DNA of 64,000 bases from Brucellaceae bacterium. GTDB taxonomy: Bacteria; Pseudomonadota; Alphaproteobacteria; Rhizobiales; Rhizobiaceae. The notes beneath the pieces are model-generated. The model did not search any database, was not told the origin of the DNA, and saw only the letters and a program-made list of their open reading frames with translations. Positions within the stretch are counted from its first letter, which is position 1; every line of letters begins with the position of its first letter. The translations under genes were made by a program, and so were the position numbers. This document shows positions 1-8,309 of this stretch, piece after piece. The stretch spans positions 1 through 64,000 of the forward strand of contig JACKJW010000006.1 in the NCBI GenBank assembly GCA_020637755.1, read 5' to 3'.

Positions 1-504
1 CTGGCCGGTGCCGACAAGGTGTCGATCAACACCGCAGCCGTGAAGAACCCTGATTTTGTGGCCGAGGCCGCCGACAAGTTCGGCAACCAGTGCATCGTTG
101 TCGCCATCGACGCGAAGAAAGTGTCGGGGGCAGGCGAGGCAGACCGCTGGGAAATCTTTACCCATGGCGGGCGCGAGCGGACCGGCATCGATGCGGTGGA
201 ATTCGCGCGGCGGGTTGTTGATCTTGGCGCGGGCGAAATCCTGCTCACCTCCATGGACCGCGACGGCAGCAAGGCCGGCTACGACATACCGCTGACACGA
301 GCCATTGCGGACGCCGTGCATGTGCCGGTCATCGCTTCAGGCGGCGTCGGCAATCTCGACCACATGGTGGAAGGCATCCGCGACGGCCACGCGACGGCCG
401 TGCTTGCTGCCTCGATTTTCCATTTCGGGACCTATACGATTGCCGAGGCCAAGGACTACATGGCGGCTGCCGGACTGCCGATGCGGCTCGATCCGCACCG
501 CTAA
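1..504 (+). CDS. hisF: Imidazole glycerol phosphate synthase cyclase subunit HisF (5'-truncated by window edge)
   Basis: The frame is open from base 1 to the TAA at 502-504, so the gene begins outside the window; about 90 N-terminal residues are missing relative to the usual ~255-aa protein. The visible part carries (beta/alpha)8-barrel signatures of HisF: GADKVSINTAA, the VVAIDAK strand with the second catalytic Asp, the GAGEILLTSMDRDG strand, and the phosphate-binding IASGGVG and LAASIFHFG turns. With HisH it makes IGP and AICAR from PRFAR using glutamine-derived ammonia (histidine pathway, cytoplasm). The internal ATG at 19 is not the start, because conserved residues precede it. hisE follows after 31 bp, which fits the end of a his operon. 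Confidence 0.96.
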   Translation: MAGADKVSINTAAVKNPDFVAEAADKFGNQCIVVAIDAKKVSGAGEADRWEIFTHGGRERTGIDAVEFARRVVDLGAGEILLTSMDRDGSKAGYDIPLTRAIADAVHVPVIASGGVGNLDHMVEGIRDGHATAVLAASIFHFGTYTIAEAKDYMAAAGLPMRLDPHR

Positions 505-535
505 AGCAGGCAAGGCTGCGCGAAAGGACTGCCCG

Positions 536-856
536 ATGACTGATTTCACCCTTGCGGACCTGGAACGGATCGTCGCCACGCGCGGCCGATCCGGGGACGC
601 CAATTCCTGGACCGCGAAACTCTTTGCCAAGGGCATGGACAAGGCCGCACAGAAACTGGGCGAGGAAGCCGTTGAAACCGTTATTGCTTCGGTCTCAGGC
701 AACCGCGAAGGTATTATTTCCGAAAGCGCCGACCTCCTTTATCATTGGCTCGTTGTTCTGGCCTTGGCTGACGTGCCGCTTGCAGCGGTCATGGCGGAAC
801 TGGAGAAGCGGACCGGCCAATCGGGGATCGCCGAGAAGGCAGGCCGCAGGGAATAG
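536..856 (+). CDS. hisE: Phosphoribosyl-ATP pyrophosphatase HisE
   Basis: 106-aa all-alpha MazG-like protein that hydrolyses phosphoribosyl-ATP to phosphoribosyl-AMP, the second step of histidine synthesis. The metal-binding pattern is visible: KLGEEAVETVIA around residues 40-50, then SESADLLYHWLV. The ATG at 536 gives the normal family length; an upstream in-frame extension to 305 would run through hisF and is not real. It lies 31 bp after hisF and 26 bp before coaA, an order typical of Hyphomicrobiales. Confidence 0.95.
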   Translation: MTDFTLADLERIVATRGRSGDANSWTAKLFAKGMDKAAQKLGEEAVETVIASVSGNREGIISESADLLYHWLVVLALADVPLAAVMAELEKRTGQSGIAEKAGRRE

Positions 857-882
857 GCCGACGACGGGACACGGGACGTTTG

Positions 883-1842
883 ATGGACCAGTTGAACGCC
901 AGCGAAACCTATTCGCCCTATCGCATGTTCACGGCCGCGCGCTGGTCTGAATTCCGTGCTGACACGCCCTTGACCCTGACCGCCGATGAAGTGGAGCGCC
1001 TGCGCTCCATGGATGACCCGATCGACCTCGACGAGGTACGGCGCATCTATCTCGCCCTGTCGCGTCTGCTGTCGTCGCATGTCGAGGCCAGCCAGTTGCT
1101 GTTTGCCCAGCGCAAGCACTTCCTCAATGTCGATGACGCGGTGAAAACCCCCTTCATCATCGGCATTGCCGGTTCGGTGGCGGTGGGCAAATCCACCACG
1201 GCGCGCATCATCAAGGAGCTGATGGCCCGCTGGCCGTCCAGCCCGAAGGTGGATCTTGTCACCACCGATGGCTTCCTCCTGCCCAATGCCGAACTGCGCC
1301 GCCAGAACATGATGGACCGCAAGGGTTTTCCGGAAAGCTATGATGTTGGCGCGCTGCTGCGCTTCCTGTCCGACATCAAGTCAGGCCGCTCCAACGTGCA
1401 GGCGCCGCTCTATTCGCACCTCACCTATGATGTACTGGAAGGCCGCTTCCAGATCGTCGACAGGCCCGACATCCTGATCTTCGAGGGCATCAATGTTCTC
1501 CAGACCCGCGACCTGCCCGGCGACGGCACCGCCGTGCCCTTCGTGTCGGATTTCTTCGACTTCTCGATCTACATCGATGCCGACGAAGGCATGATCCACG
1601 AATGGTATGTCGACCGCTTCATGCGGCTGCGCAAGACGGCCTTCACCAATCCCGAGAGCTTCTTCCACCGCTACTCGCAATTGCCGGACGATGCTGCTCG
1701 CGCCATTGCCGAGGGGCTGTGGTCGAACATCAACCTGCGGAACCTGAAGGAAAACATCCTGCCGACACGCCCGCGCGCCGACCTGATCCTGCGCAAGGGA
1801 GCCGATCACCTGGTTGAGGAAGTCGCCCTGCGCAAGCTGTGA
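883..1842 (+). CDS. coaA: Type I pantothenate kinase CoaA
   Basis: 319-aa P-loop kinase that phosphorylates pantothenate, the first and regulated step of coenzyme A synthesis. The Walker A motif GSVAVGKSTTARI lies near residue 100, followed by DLVTTDGFLLPN, FPESYD and the conserved segment IDADEGMIHEWYVDRF. The length matches the prokaryotic type I family (~315 aa). The start is TTG at 880 or the adjacent ATG at 883; I prefer the ATG. It is probably read through from the his operon. The supply of CoA is relevant to the acyl-CoA operon downstream, but the two are not cotranscribed. Confidence 0.96.
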   Translation: MDQLNASETYSPYRMFTAARWSEFRADTPLTLTADEVERLRSMDDPIDLDEVRRIYLALSRLLSSHVEASQLLFAQRKHFLNVDDAVKTPFIIGIAGSVAVGKSTTARIIKELMARWPSSPKVDLVTTDGFLLPNAELRRQNMMDRKGFPESYDVGALLRFLSDIKSGRSNVQAPLYSHLTYDVLEGRFQIVDRPDILIFEGINVLQTRDLPGDGTAVPFVSDFFDFSIYIDADEGMIHEWYVDRFMRLRKTAFTNPESFFHRYSQLPDDAARAIAEGLWSNINLRNLKENILPTRPRADLILRKGADHLVEEVALRKL

Positions 1843-1893
1843 GCGCGTCCGCCGCTTCCCGCGGTCAGCAAACACCCTTGGCGCATTTCCGCA

Positions 1894-1922
1894 TTGAAGC
1901 CGCCGCACCCATCCGCTAGAAG
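1894..1922 (+). promoter_or_regulatory. Candidate sigma-70 promoter of the tRNA-Arg gene
   Basis: TTGAAG at 1894-1899, a 17-bp spacer, and TAGAAG at 1917-1922 lie 66 bp before the tRNA. The -35 fits the consensus well; the -10 matches 4 of 6 positions. Position and spacing are right for a tRNA promoter, but nothing else supports it. Confidence 0.3.
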
Positions 1923-1987
1923 GCTGGGGATTGTGTTGCTTCCGGCCGGAAGTCCACGCAGTCCGCGCGGGTTCCTTTCCCCGCCTG

Positions 1988-2064
<77 letters not shown>

Positions 2065-2100
2065 AAGCGGAAACTCCGGATTTTCCCGATGCAAGGACGG

Positions 2101-2126
2101 ACGGCGCAAGCGGGCACTTGCGCCGT
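2101..2126. terminator. Hairpin between the convergent tRNA-Arg and response-regulator genes
   Basis: Perfect 10-bp inverted repeat ACGGCGCAAG / CTTGCGCCGT with a 6-nt loop, midway between the tRNA end and the 3' end of the minus-strand regulator. There is no clean U tract on either side (TGGCATTTG on the plus strand), so it may be a weak bidirectional terminator or an RNA 3'-end protector. Confidence 0.45.
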
Positions 2127-2165
2127 TGGCATTTGTGCCGGTCCCTGCACCCCATTCCGGGCATT

Positions 2166-2876
2166 TCACACCGGTTTCGGCGTGAAGATATAGCCTGATC
2201 CGTAGACCGTCTGGATGATTTGCGGCGAGCGGGGATCGTCGCGCAGCTTGCGCCGCAACCGGCTGATGCGGGCATCCATGCTTCGGTCGAACGGCTCTTC
2301 GGAGCGCCCGCAGATGGCGTCGAGCAATTGGCTGCGGCTCATGATGCGCCCGGCGGACCGGATGAAGGCTGCCAAAAGGGCTGTTTCCGAGGCGCTCATC
2401 TTGGTCACGCCGCCGTCCCGGTGGGTCAGGGTGCAGGCATCCAGATCCGCCGTCCAATCGCCGAAGCGAACCGGCTGCGTTTCGGATTCATCGGCACTCG
2501 CGGCCGCGGGCTGGCAACGGCGCAGCACGGCACGGATGCGCGCCACGAGTTCGCGCGGCTCGAACGGTTTGACGATGTAGTCGTCCGCCCCGATTTCAAG
2601 GCCGACGATACGGTCGGTCAGATTGCCGCGTCCGGTAACAACGATACGCGGCACCGACTTCGGCAGCAGGGGATGGGTGATGACGCTCAGCCCGTCACCG
2701 TCCGGCAGGATGAGATCGATCAGGCACAGATCGGGAATCTTGCGGCGCACTTCCCGTTCGAAGTCAGCCATGCGCTTCAACGAGACCACGGTAAAGCCGT
2801 GCTGGCTCACGGTACGGGTGATAAGCTTGGCAATGTCGGGATCATCTTCCAGCAGGTAAATCAGGGTAGAGCTCAT
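2166..2876 (-). CDS. OmpR/PhoB-family response regulator
   Basis: 236-aa two-domain DNA-binding regulator. The receiver (about 1-120) has the acidic pair in LLEDDPDI, the phospho-acceptor Asp in CLIDLILPDGDG, the Thr in RIVVTGRG and the Lys in YIVKPFEP. The winged-helix domain (about 140-232) includes LSASETALLAAF-like and SRSQLLDAI segments and ends with the wing VYGSGYIFTP. Its ATG overlaps the stop of the upstream hybrid kinase by 4 nt (ATGA), so the two are translationally coupled and almost certainly cognate. The pair is divergent from the acyl-CoA operon at 5032, which is the obvious target; that link is inference from position. Confidence 0.9.
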   Translation of the reverse strand: MSSTLIYLLEDDPDIAKLITRTVSQHGFTVVSLKRMADFEREVRRKIPDLCLIDLILPDGDGLSVITHPLLPKSVPRIVVTGRGNLTDRIVGLEIGADDYIVKPFEPRELVARIRAVLRRCQPAAASADESETQPVRFGDWTADLDACTLTHRDGGVTKMSASETALLAAFIRSAGRIMSRSQLLDAICGRSEEPFDRSMDARISRLRRKLRDDPRSPQIIQTVYGSGYIFTPKPV

Positions 2877-4840
2877 TTTGCCGCTCCTGCTTGCTGGTTC
2901 CCGGTGACCTCGGCAAGAATCGCCTGAAGCGCTTCCAGCGTGAAGGGTTTTTTCAGGAAGGGAAGGCCGTTCGTCAAGGTCGATGCCACCATGCTCGTGC
3001 TGCCGCTCATCAGGATCATCGCGGTTCCGGGCCGCCTCTCGCGCACATGGGCGGCAAGCCCGATGCCGTTCATCGAACCCGGCATCTCCACGTCACTGAT
3101 GACAATGGCGATGTCGCGGTTCTTTGCGAGAAGCCGGCGCGCCTCGTCCGCATCTCCGGCTTCCAGCAGGCTGTGGCCAAGTTCTGCGATCTTGCGCCGG
3201 ATGATGCGGCGAACATCCGGATCGTCTTCCACCAGCAGCACCAGCTCTTTGCCTTCAAGGCCGCGCGTCCGGCGCCGCGGCACCGGTTTGCGCGCCTTGC
3301 CGGCAGGTTTGGCCGTGTCCACGCCAGGCAGCAGGATGGTGAAGCGCGATCCCTTGTCCGGCTCGCTGTCCACCCAGATGGCGCCGTTTGATTGCTGGAC
3401 GAAGCCGTATACCATTGAAAGCCCGAGTCCGGAGCCCGCCCCGGCCGATTTGGAGGTAAAGAAGGGCTCGAAGATGCGCTCCGCATGCTCCTGCGACATG
3501 CCGCAGCCGTCATCGTTGAAACGGATGCGCACATAGTCGCCCGCCGTGATGCGCAAGGTTTCGGCATCCTCGGCGGCAAGGCGGCAAAGCGAGGTTTCAA
3601 TCGTCACCGTGCCGGAGCCGGATGTGGCATCGCGCGCATTCAGCGCCAGGTTCAAGAGCGCCATTTCCAGCTGCGATCGGTCCACCAGCGCCGGAGGCAG
3701 GTTGTGCGACTGGGATTCGACGATCTTCAGGCTATGCGGCAGCGAGGAGCGCAGCAGCTTGCAGGTTTCCTCCACGGCCTCGCCAATATTGGTGGCCACC
3801 GGATCAAATTGCTCGCGCCGGGCCAGCGACAGCATGCGCTTGGTGAGTTCGGATCCGCGCCGCGCCGCAGAGATGGAAGGCGCGAGATATTCCTCCACCA
3901 GCACCGGATCGCTCAAATGCTCACTGAGTGGCACCAGATTGCCGAGAATGATGGTCAGCAGGTTGTTGAAGTCATGCGAAATACCGCTCGCCATGCGTCC
4001 CAGCGCATCCATTTTCTGCGAGCGCATCAACGCCGACATGGTGGACTTGCGTCGCGTCACGTCGATGGACAGCAGGTAGAAGCCGATCACTTCGCCCGAT
4101 GATGGCTTTTCTGGGCGCAGCAGGGTGCGCACATCCTTGAAGCGGCCGCCAGGCAGTTCCAGCCGCATCTCGAAGTCCACCTGGGCGCCGCGCCGCGATT
4201 GCTCGAAGAAGCGCGCGCTTTCGGCCATCGTGCGCGGATGCAGCACATCGTTGGCATTGAGGCCCGTCACCTCTTCCGGCGTCCGGCGATAGGCATTGGC
4301 GAAGCGCTTGTTGGCGTAGAGGATCGTCATGTCCCGGTCGATATGGGCGATGCCGGCGGGCACCTCGTCGGCGACGATGCGCAGGCGCTCCTCGCTCAAT
4401 TGCAGCGCGCTTGTTTTCTGGCTCACCAGCGTTTGCAGCCATTCCTGCTGGCGGGTGATGTCGGAAATATCCGTGTAGGTTGTAACGAAGCCGCCATTGG
4501 GCAACGGCGTGCCCACCACCTCGATCGTACTGCCGTCCCGGCGGGTGCGCTGGAACCGGTGACGCAGGAATTTCCGGGCAATTTCGACGCGTTCGCAGAC
4601 CTGTTCCTCGGCCTTCCCGGGGCCGTATTCCCCGCGCGCGGCATTGTAGGCGATAAAGGAGGAAAATTCGGCGCCGACGAAGGCAAGGCTCTCAGGATAG
4701 TTGTACATTTCCAGGAACTTGCGGTTCCATGCGACCATCCGTAAATCCTGGTCAAAAATCGTGATGCCCTGGTCAAGATGCTCCAGACCTTCCAGCACAT
4801 GGGTGGTGTTGGCAGCCTCGCTCCCGGTGGACGCAACCAT
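2873..4840 (-). CDS. PAS-PAS hybrid sensor histidine kinase with C-terminal receiver
   Basis: 655-aa soluble kinase without membrane segments. PAS 1 is at about 15-130 (HLDQGITIFDQDLRMVAWN) and PAS 2 at about 150-265. The dimerisation/phosphoacceptor helix has H289 in GISHDFNNLL. The ATPase domain shows the N box LNARDAT, DDGCGM and GSGLGLSMVYGF. The C-terminal receiver has its Asp in ISDVEMPGS and Lys in FLKKPF. A longer frame reaches 5011, but the ATG at 4840 has a near-perfect Shine-Dalgarno AAGGAGG 6 nt upstream, and the extra 57 residues look non-coding. The N-terminal PAS type and soluble architecture suggest it senses a cytoplasmic metabolite or redox state; the ligand is unknown. Confidence 0.9.
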   Translation of the reverse strand: MVASTGSEAANTTHVLEGLEHLDQGITIFDQDLRMVAWNRKFLEMYNYPESLAFVGAEFSSFIAYNAARGEYGPGKAEEQVCERVEIARKFLRHRFQRTRRDGSTIEVVGTPLPNGGFVTTYTDISDITRQQEWLQTLVSQKTSALQLSEERLRIVADEVPAGIAHIDRDMTILYANKRFANAYRRTPEEVTGLNANDVLHPRTMAESARFFEQSRRGAQVDFEMRLELPGGRFKDVRTLLRPEKPSSGEVIGFYLLSIDVTRRKSTMSALMRSQKMDALGRMASGISHDFNNLLTIILGNLVPLSEHLSDPVLVEEYLAPSISAARRGSELTKRMLSLARREQFDPVATNIGEAVEETCKLLRSSLPHSLKIVESQSHNLPPALVDRSQLEMALLNLALNARDATSGSGTVTIETSLCRLAAEDAETLRITAGDYVRIRFNDDGCGMSQEHAERIFEPFFTSKSAGAGSGLGLSMVYGFVQQSNGAIWVDSEPDKGSRFTILLPGVDTAKPAGKARKPVPRRRTRGLEGKELVLLVEDDPDVRRIIRRKIAELGHSLLEAGDADEARRLLAKNRDIAIVISDVEMPGSMNGIGLAAHVRERRPGTAMILMSGSTSMVASTLTNGLPFLKKPFTLEALQAILAEVTGNQQAGAAK

Positions 4841-4918
4841 CGATTTCCTCCTTGGCCCGGCTGGGCCGCGCGCAGGATTCACCACGTTCATCCAAAACCC
4901 AAGCCCCGCCGCTCGTCT

Positions 4919-4960
4919 GTCACAATTGGATACAATTGCCGCAAAGTTCCGCAATGTGAC
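4919..4960. promoter_or_regulatory. Candidate operator in the kinase / acyl-CoA ligase divergent region
   Basis: The 191-bp divergent intergenic region holds an interrupted inverted repeat, GTCACAATTG (4919-4928) and CAATGTGAC (4952-4960), with a second CAATTG at 4933-4938. It lies 72-113 bp before the ligase ATG and 79-120 bp before the kinase ATG, a sensible place for the regulator at 2166-2876 to bind. The repeat is imperfect (one extra A), so this is suggestive only. Confidence 0.3.
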
Positions 4961-5031
4961 CGTGAAAGCTTCCTCGCGCCGGAATTGGGGTAGGGAGACC
5001 CCGGAGTTCATTGTCCGGCTGGGAGGACTTT

Positions 5032-6672
5032 ATGGCATCTGCCGATATCTATGATATCGGTCTGGATCAGACCGATGCAAACCATGTGTCCCTGACACCG
5101 ATTTCCTTCGCCGAGCGCACCGCCTCGGTCTATCCCGAACTGCCAGCCGTCGTTTATGGCGATGTGCGCCGCAACTGGGGTGAAACCTGGGAGCGGATGA
5201 AGAAGCTTGGCTCGGCGCTGGCCAAGCGCGGCTTCGGCAAGGGTGACACCGTTTCGGTGATCGCGGCCAACATCCCGGAAATGTTCGAGTGCCATTTCGC
5301 CGTTCCGATGACGGGAGCGGTCCTCAATACCATCAACACGCGTCTTGACGCCGAGGCGATTGCCTTCATCCTCGAGCATGCGGAAGCCAAGGCTGTCTTC
5401 GTCGATCCGGAGTTCTCCGAGGTCACCGAGCGCGCCCTGCGCATCACCGGCCGCAGCGACATCCTCGTGGTCGACATCGAGGACGCGACATTCGAGGGTG
5501 GCTCGCTGGTCGGTTCGATCACCTACGATGCCCTGCTGGCCGAGGGTGATGCCGATTACGCCTATTCCCTTCCGGCCAACGAATGGGATGCCATTTCGCT
5601 CAATTACACGTCGGGCACCACGGGCGATCCCAAGGGTGTCGTCTATCACCACCGCGGTGCAGCGCTGAACGCGCTCTCGAACATCGTCACCTGGGGAATG
5701 CCGCATCATTCGCGCTACCTGTGGACCCTGCCGATGTTCCATTGCAACGGCTGGTGCTTCCCTTGGACCATTGCCGCCAATGCCGGTGTCTGCGTCTGCC
5801 TGCGCGCCGTGCGCGCGGAGCCGATCTACCAGCTCATCCGCGACGAGAAGGTGACGCATTTCTGTGGCGCACCCATCGTGCTCAACATGCTGGCCAATGC
5901 GCCCGACGAGCTGAAGGACTTCTCCCACAAGGTGAAGGTCATGACGGCCGGTGCCTCGCCGCCCGCCGCCGTGATCGCGGCCATGGAAGCCATGGGCGTC
6001 GATGTCACTCACGTCTATGGTCTGACCGAGACCTACGGTCCCTCGGTGGTCTGCGCCTGGAAGGACAAGTGGGACGTCGAGACGCCGGAAGCCAAGGCAA
6101 AGCTGAAGGCCCGCCAGGGTGTGAAGAACGTCGCGCTGGACGGTCTCATGGTTGCCGATGCCGACACGCTGGAGCCGGTTCCCTCCGATGGCCAGACGAT
6201 CGGCGAGATCTTCATGCGCGGCAACAACGTCATGAAGGGCTACCTGAAGAACCCCTCTGCCACCGGGAAATCCTTCAACGGCGGCTGGTTTGCCTCCGGT
6301 GACCTCGGCGTCATGCATCCCGATGGCTACATCGAGATCAAGGACCGCTCAAAGGACATCATCATCTCCGGCGGCGAGAACATCTCGTCGGTGGAAGTGG
6401 AGGACGTGCTCTACAAGCACCCCGCCGTGATGGTCGCTGCGGTGGTGGCCCGCCCGGACGAGAAGTGGGGCGAGACGCCGTGCGCCTTTGTCGAGGTGAA
6501 GCCCGGCAAGGAGGTCTCGTCCTCCGACATCATCGACTTCTGCCGTCAGAACATGGCGCGCTTCAAGGTGCCCAAGACGGTCGTGTTCGGCGAATTGCCG
6601 AAAACCTCGACCGGCAAGGTGCAGAAATTCGTCCTGCGCGAACGGGCAAGGGACCTCGACGAAAAGGCCTGA
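5032..6672 (+). CDS. AMP-forming acyl-CoA synthetase, copy 1
   Basis: 546-aa ANL-superfamily ligase that would activate a carboxylic acid to its acyl-CoA with ATP. The motifs are complete: P-loop YTSGTTGDPKGV, substrate-pocket segment PMFHCNGWCFPW, A5 motif YGLTETYGP, SGDLGVMHPDGY, hinge KDRSKDIIISGGENIS and the C-terminal catalytic Lys in PKTSTGKVQKF. The ATG at 5032 follows GGGAGG by 7 nt and gives the same length as the paralogue at 17151; a TTG at 5011 is less likely. The proteins resemble medium-chain or aromatic acyl-activating enzymes; the substrate cannot be read from sequence. It is the first gene of a long operon with an ABC importer and oxidation genes. Confidence 0.92.
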   Translation: MASADIYDIGLDQTDANHVSLTPISFAERTASVYPELPAVVYGDVRRNWGETWERMKKLGSALAKRGFGKGDTVSVIAANIPEMFECHFAVPMTGAVLNTINTRLDAEAIAFILEHAEAKAVFVDPEFSEVTERALRITGRSDILVVDIEDATFEGGSLVGSITYDALLAEGDADYAYSLPANEWDAISLNYTSGTTGDPKGVVYHHRGAALNALSNIVTWGMPHHSRYLWTLPMFHCNGWCFPWTIAANAGVCVCLRAVRAEPIYQLIRDEKVTHFCGAPIVLNMLANAPDELKDFSHKVKVMTAGASPPAAVIAAMEAMGVDVTHVYGLTETYGPSVVCAWKDKWDVETPEAKAKLKARQGVKNVALDGLMVADADTLEPVPSDGQTIGEIFMRGNNVMKGYLKNPSATGKSFNGGWFASGDLGVMHPDGYIEIKDRSKDIIISGGENISSVEVEDVLYKHPAVMVAAVVARPDEKWGETPCAFVEVKPGKEVSSSDIIDFCRQNMARFKVPKTVVFGELPKTSTGKVQKFVLRERARDLDEKA

Positions 6673-6776
6673 TCCTCCCAAGGCAACTCGGGGGAGGGCC
6701 GCCCGGCAGGACGTGCTCTCCCCGGTCTTTTCGCTTCGCCTCGATGAACAACCCGTATCAAGGGAACGCTGCAACC

Positions 6777-7535
6777 ATGACTTCCCCCGGCGAATACATC
6801 CTTCAGACGCGCGGCCTGACCAAGGAATTCAAGGGCTTTACCGCCGTTGACAAGGTGGACTTGAACATCCGGCGCCACGAAATCCATGCGCTGATCGGCC
6901 CGAACGGTGCCGGCAAGACCACCGTCTTCAACCTGTTGACCAAGTTCCTGACCCCGACCTCCGGCACCATCACCTTCAACGGCCGCGACATCACCTTCGC
7001 CAAGCCGGCTGAAATCTCCCGCATGGGCGTCATCCGGTCGTTCCAGATTTCGGCGGTGTTTCCGCACATGACGGCGCGTGAAAACGTGCGCGTGGCCTTG
7101 CAGCGCAAGCTCGGTACCTCCTTCCACTTCTGGAAGTCCGTCAGTTCGCTCAACAAGCTCAATGGCCGCGCCGACGAGCTGCTGGAGATGGTCGGCCTGG
7201 CCCGCTTCTCCGACGCCGTGGTTGCCGATCTGCCCTATGGCCGCAAGCGCGCGCTGGAGATCGCCACGACGCTCGCCATGGACCCGGAAATGATGCTGCT
7301 CGACGAACCGACGCAGGGCATGGGCCGCGAGGACGTGGAACTGGTGACCGAGCTCATCCGCCGCGTCGCCAAGAATCGCACCATCCTGATGGTCGAACAC
7401 AACCTCGGCGTCGTCTCCACGCTGTGCGACACGATCACCGTGCTCCAGCGCGGCGCCCTGCTGACCGAGGGCGACTACCGCACCGTCTCGCAGGACCCGC
7501 GCGTCAAGGAAGCCTACATGGGGAAAGCGGCATGA
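6777..7535 (+). CDS. ABC transporter ATP-binding protein, LivG-like
   Basis: 252-aa ATPase of the hydrophobic/branched-chain amino-acid transport (HAAT) family. It has Walker A GPNGAGKTTVFNLL, the signature-region variant LPYGRKRALEIA usual for LivG proteins, Walker B MLLDEPTQGM and the switch His in MVEHNL. The ATG at 6777 begins MTSPGEYILQTRG; an in-frame ATG at 6744 would add 11 residues, and neither has a strong RBS (AGGGA is 11 nt upstream of 6777). Its stop overlaps the next gene by 4 nt. The operon context (acyl-CoA ligases, dehydrogenase) suggests that the transported substrate is an organic acid, not an amino acid. Confidence 0.9.
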   Translation: MTSPGEYILQTRGLTKEFKGFTAVDKVDLNIRRHEIHALIGPNGAGKTTVFNLLTKFLTPTSGTITFNGRDITFAKPAEISRMGVIRSFQISAVFPHMTARENVRVALQRKLGTSFHFWKSVSSLNKLNGRADELLEMVGLARFSDAVVADLPYGRKRALEIATTLAMDPEMMLLDEPTQGMGREDVELVTELIRRVAKNRTILMVEHNLGVVSTLCDTITVLQRGALLTEGDYRTVSQDPRVKEAYMGKAA

Positions 7536-8284
7536 GCTACGCCAGCGAAAATCACGAACTGGGCGGCCAGCATGTCTCGGAGATGATCGAGGAAATCTCG
7601 ATCCGCGACCTGCACGCCTTCTACGGCGAAAGCCACGCGCTGCACGGCATCGACCTTCAGGTCTACCAGGGCGAACTTGTCACCCTGCTCGGGCGCAACG
7701 GGTCGGGCCGCACCACGACGCTGCGTTCCATCATCGGCCTCATTCCGCGCCGCACCGGGTCCATTGTGCTGAAGGGCAAGGAAATCATCCGTTCCTCGCC
7801 CGACCAGATCGCGCATCTGGGCGTCGGCTATTGCCCGGAAGAGCGCGGCATCTTTTCCAGCCTCAATGTCGAGGAAAACCTGATGCTGCCGCCCAAGGTG
7901 GCCGAGGGCGGCATGTCGGTGGAGGAACTCTACGAGATGTTCCCCAACCTGGCTGAACGCCGCAAGAGCCAGGGCACCCGCCTGTCGGGTGGCGAGCAGC
8001 AGATGCTGGCCATGGCCCGCATCTTGCGCACCGGCGCCAATATCCTGCTTCTCGACGAGATCACCGAGGGCCTTGCCCCGGTCATCGTCGACAAGCTCGG
8101 TGATGTGCTGATCGAGTTGAAGAAGCGCGGCTACACCGTCGTGCTGGTCGAGCAGAATTTCCGCTTTGCCGCGCCGGTCGCTGACCGCCACTTCATCATG
8201 GATCACGGCCACATCGCCGCAGTCATTCGCAAGGACGAGCTCGAGGAAAAGCAGCACGTCTTTGACGAGTATCTCAGCGTCTGA
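7532..8284 (+). CDS. ABC transporter ATP-binding protein, LivF-like, with Walker A Lys replaced by Arg
   Basis: 250-aa second ATPase of the importer. The signature LSGGEQQMLAMARIL, Walker B ILLLDEITEGLAP and the LVEQNF switch region are intact, but Walker A reads GRNGSGRTTTL: residue 60, normally the ATP-phosphate-binding Lys, is Arg (codon CGC at 7709-7711). All other motifs are conserved and the frame is clean, so the gene is not decaying. The ATG overlaps the upstream stop (ATGA). A 16-residue N-terminal extension precedes the usual family start. The heterodimer with the LivG-like partner keeps one canonical Walker A. Confidence 0.9.
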   Translation: MSYASENHELGGQHVSEMIEEISIRDLHAFYGESHALHGIDLQVYQGELVTLLGRNGSGRTTTLRSIIGLIPRRTGSIVLKGKEIIRSSPDQIAHLGVGYCPEERGIFSSLNVEENLMLPPKVAEGGMSVEELYEMFPNLAERRKSQGTRLSGGEQQMLAMARILRTGANILLLDEITEGLAPVIVDKLGDVLIELKKRGYTVVLVEQNFRFAAPVADRHFIMDHGHIAAVIRKDELEEKQHVFDEYLSV

Positions 8285-8309
8285 AACCCATACCCACCCG
8301 GAGGAAAAA

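Noticed and set aside
6777..7535. Degenerate ABC signature in the LivG-like ATPase (LPYGRKRALEIA instead of LSGGQ)
   Set aside because: A [LA]YG[QR] variant in this position is normal for LivG-type subunits.
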